Below the pieces are notes generated by a model. The model worked only from the letters and a program-made list of their open reading frames with translations. It was not told where the DNA came from and ran no database searches. Source: an uncultured Collinsella sp. (lineage in GTDB: Bacteria; Actinomycetota; Coriobacteriia; Coriobacteriales; Coriobacteriaceae). Taken from it: DNA of 42,977 bases. The position numbers and the translations under genes are program-made. This document shows, piece by piece, positions 41,955-42,977 of this stretch. Location: positions 1-42,977 of the forward strand of contig CAKUEU010000009.1 of assembly GCA_934646865.1 (NCBI GenBank). The letters are read 5' to 3'. Every line of letters starts with the position of its first letter. Positions within the stretch are counted from its first letter, which is position 1.

Positions 41955-42752
41955 CTAGTCCAGGCGCTGGCCGTCGGCGCGAACGCGCTCAGTACCGCGT
42001 CCGCTGATCTGGCGAATGACCTCGCCGGCAATCATCTGGCCCATGATGGGCGGCATAAAGCTGGCGGTTCCGAGCTCGGTGCGCTCGTGGATGTTGGAGG
42101 GGTCGCGCGGTTGGGTCTTTACCGACTCTTCGCAGCTAAACAGCACATGCAGGCTCTTGATGCCACGTTTTTTGCACTCTTTGCGCATGATGCGGCTCAT
42201 GGGATCGCGAACCGTTTCGAAGATATCTGCAAAACGCAGGCACTCGGGGTGCAGCTTGTTGGCCCCGCCCATGGAACTCACTAGGCGAATGCCGTGGTCT
42301 TGGGCGTACTTGGCAATGGCAAGCTTTGCCGAAATCGTGTCAATGGCATCAATGACGTAGTCGAGTTTGCCATCCGTCTGTTCCAAAACGCTGGCAAAGA
42401 AGTCGTCGATGTTATCGCTCAGCAGGTATTCGGTGTGCTTGATGACGGTGGCGGCGGGGTTGATGTCGTGGATCATCGCCTCCATGACATCCACCTTGCG
42501 CTTGCCGATGGTGCTGTGGAATGCGATGGCCTGGCGGTTGATGTTGCTGGGCTCGATGACATCCTTATCAAGAATTACGAAGTGTCCAACGCCGCCGCGA
42601 GCGAGTGCCTCGCAGCAGTTGGAGCCCACGCCGCCGCAGCCGAGCACCAGCACCGTGGCGTCGGCGAGCTTGTCGAGTGCCTCGCGGCCCATGATGATCT
42701 CGAGTTTGGTGTCGCGCGTCTCGACGGGCGCGGCGGCTGCGGTTTCGGTCAT
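41955..42752 (-). CDS. tcdA: tRNA threonylcarbamoyladenosine dehydratase
   Basis: A protein of 265 residues of the ThiF/E1 family. The ATP site is VLVLGCGGVGSNCCEALARG, followed by DKDVIEPSNINRQ and the Asp-containing DYVIDAIDTISAK. The later LHVLFSCEESV and GTASFMPPIMGQMIAGEVI fit TcdA (CsdL/YgdL), which cyclises t6A at position 37 of tRNAs that read ANN codons. No sulphur-carrier or molybdopterin partner is adjacent, which favours TcdA over ThiF or MoeB. The ATG at 42752 follows GGAGGATATCT. tatD follows after 14 bases. Confidence 0.92.
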   Translation of the reverse strand: MTETAAAAPVETRDTKLEIIMGREALDKLADATVLVLGCGGVGSNCCEALARGGVGHFVILDKDVIEPSNINRQAIAFHSTIGKRKVDVMEAMIHDINPAATVIKHTEYLLSDNIDDFFASVLEQTDGKLDYVIDAIDTISAKLAIAKYAQDHGIRLVSSMGGANKLHPECLRFADIFETVRDPMSRIMRKECKKRGIKSLHVLFSCEESVKTQPRDPSNIHERTELGTASFMPPIMGQMIAGEVIRQISGRGTERVRADGQRLD

Positions 42753-42849
42753 AGATATCCTCCGATGGGGAAGTGAAATACACGTTTAGCTATCGCCATT
42801 ATAGGTATTGTCGCGATTATCGCGATTCCGTTTGGGGCCTGTGGGCCTG

Positions 42850-42878
42850 TTGAATTAAGGTTGGGATTCGCATAAGAT
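42850..42878 (+). promoter_or_regulatory. Promoter leading rightward out of the window
   Basis: TTGAAT (42850-42855), a 17-base spacer and TAAGAT (42873-42878). It precedes a structured RNA and drives transcription past the right edge. Confidence 0.6.
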
Positions 42879-42885
42879 GAAACAG

Positions 42886-42977
42886 ATGGCACCCGTTGCA
42901 GCGGGTTAGCCAACTCCGAAACACGTTTATGGCGTGAGAAGTGGCCGTCTTCGCTTTACGCGGGGGCGGCTATTTCA
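42886..42977 (+). ncRNA. Structured leader or small RNA running to the window end
   Basis: Three hairpins follow the promoter. First, GGC(A)CCCG (42888-42895) with CGGG(TTA)GCC (42902-42911). Second, CACG (42922-42925) with CGTG (42933-42936). Third, a 16-bp stem (42939-42954 with 42960-42975) in which every position pairs, five as G.T, with a 5-base loop. No start codon with a ribosome-binding site is evident. I could not match it to a riboswitch class I know. It could be a leader of the next gene or a short RNA with its own terminator. Confidence 0.45.

Overview
The window is a high-GC, densely coded bacterial chromosome segment. Gene content points to an anaerobic, gut-type actinobacterium of the Coriobacteriia, most like Collinsella. 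The signs are low-oxygen Fe-S flavoenzymes, a flavodoxin/DUF3793 pair, DcuC-type and polyamine transport, GC-rich codon use and Gram-positive ribosome-binding sites. The genus is inferred from gene content and style, not from a marker gene.

Layout, left to right. 1-1810: the end of an Fe-S aldo/keto reductase, then endonuclease IV behind a long hairpin repeat. 1958-5061: a polar amino-acid ABC importer (binding lipoprotein, a permease with an extra extracytoplasmic domain, an ATPase). 5182-6352 (minus): flavodoxin and a DUF3793 protein. 6528-6911: a membrane-anchored copper-chaperone-like protein behind a CsoR-like operator. 6936-8859 (minus): a UvrX-type Y-family polymerase and YolD-like partner under an SOS-like promoter. 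9120-9974: a truncated iron-alcohol-dehydrogenase relative and an SMR efflux subunit. 10226-15764: P-II, PotABCD and an ornithine-cyclodeaminase-family enzyme in one run. 16010-16696: an Abi/HEPN protein behind a compact structured leader RNA. 17016-21707: a four-subunit Fe-S/FAD amine or imino-acid dehydrogenase plus an iron alcohol dehydrogenase. 21907-24552: pgi and deoC. 24549-27407 (minus): a three-gene module of an unknown protein, a ClpP-like protease and a soluble VirD4/TraG-like ATPase. 27834-29399: two HAD phosphatases. 29458-40856: a GntR-controlled catabolic locus. 41158-42752 (minus): TatD and TcdA. The window ends inside a promoter followed by a structured RNA.

The strongest biological story is the 29-41 kb locus. 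A HutC/GntR regulator, a DcuC/YfcC transporter, an FrlC-like epimerase, an FrlB-like SIS deglycase and an FrlD-like kinase together make a complete fructoselysine-type (Amadori product) pathway. Past an internal terminator come a second FrlD-like kinase, an amidohydrolase-fold protein without its usual metal ligands, YjbQ, BtpA and an FGGY kinase; I do not recognise a described pathway for that set.

Other candidates for undescribed biology are the ClpP/TraG-like module, the Abi gene with its leader RNA, the P-II gene fused into a polyamine-uptake operon, and several families of dispersed or long inverted repeats (862-922, 8936-9013, 21710-21788, 40923-41152). All functions are read from sequence motifs recalled from family knowledge; no searches were run.
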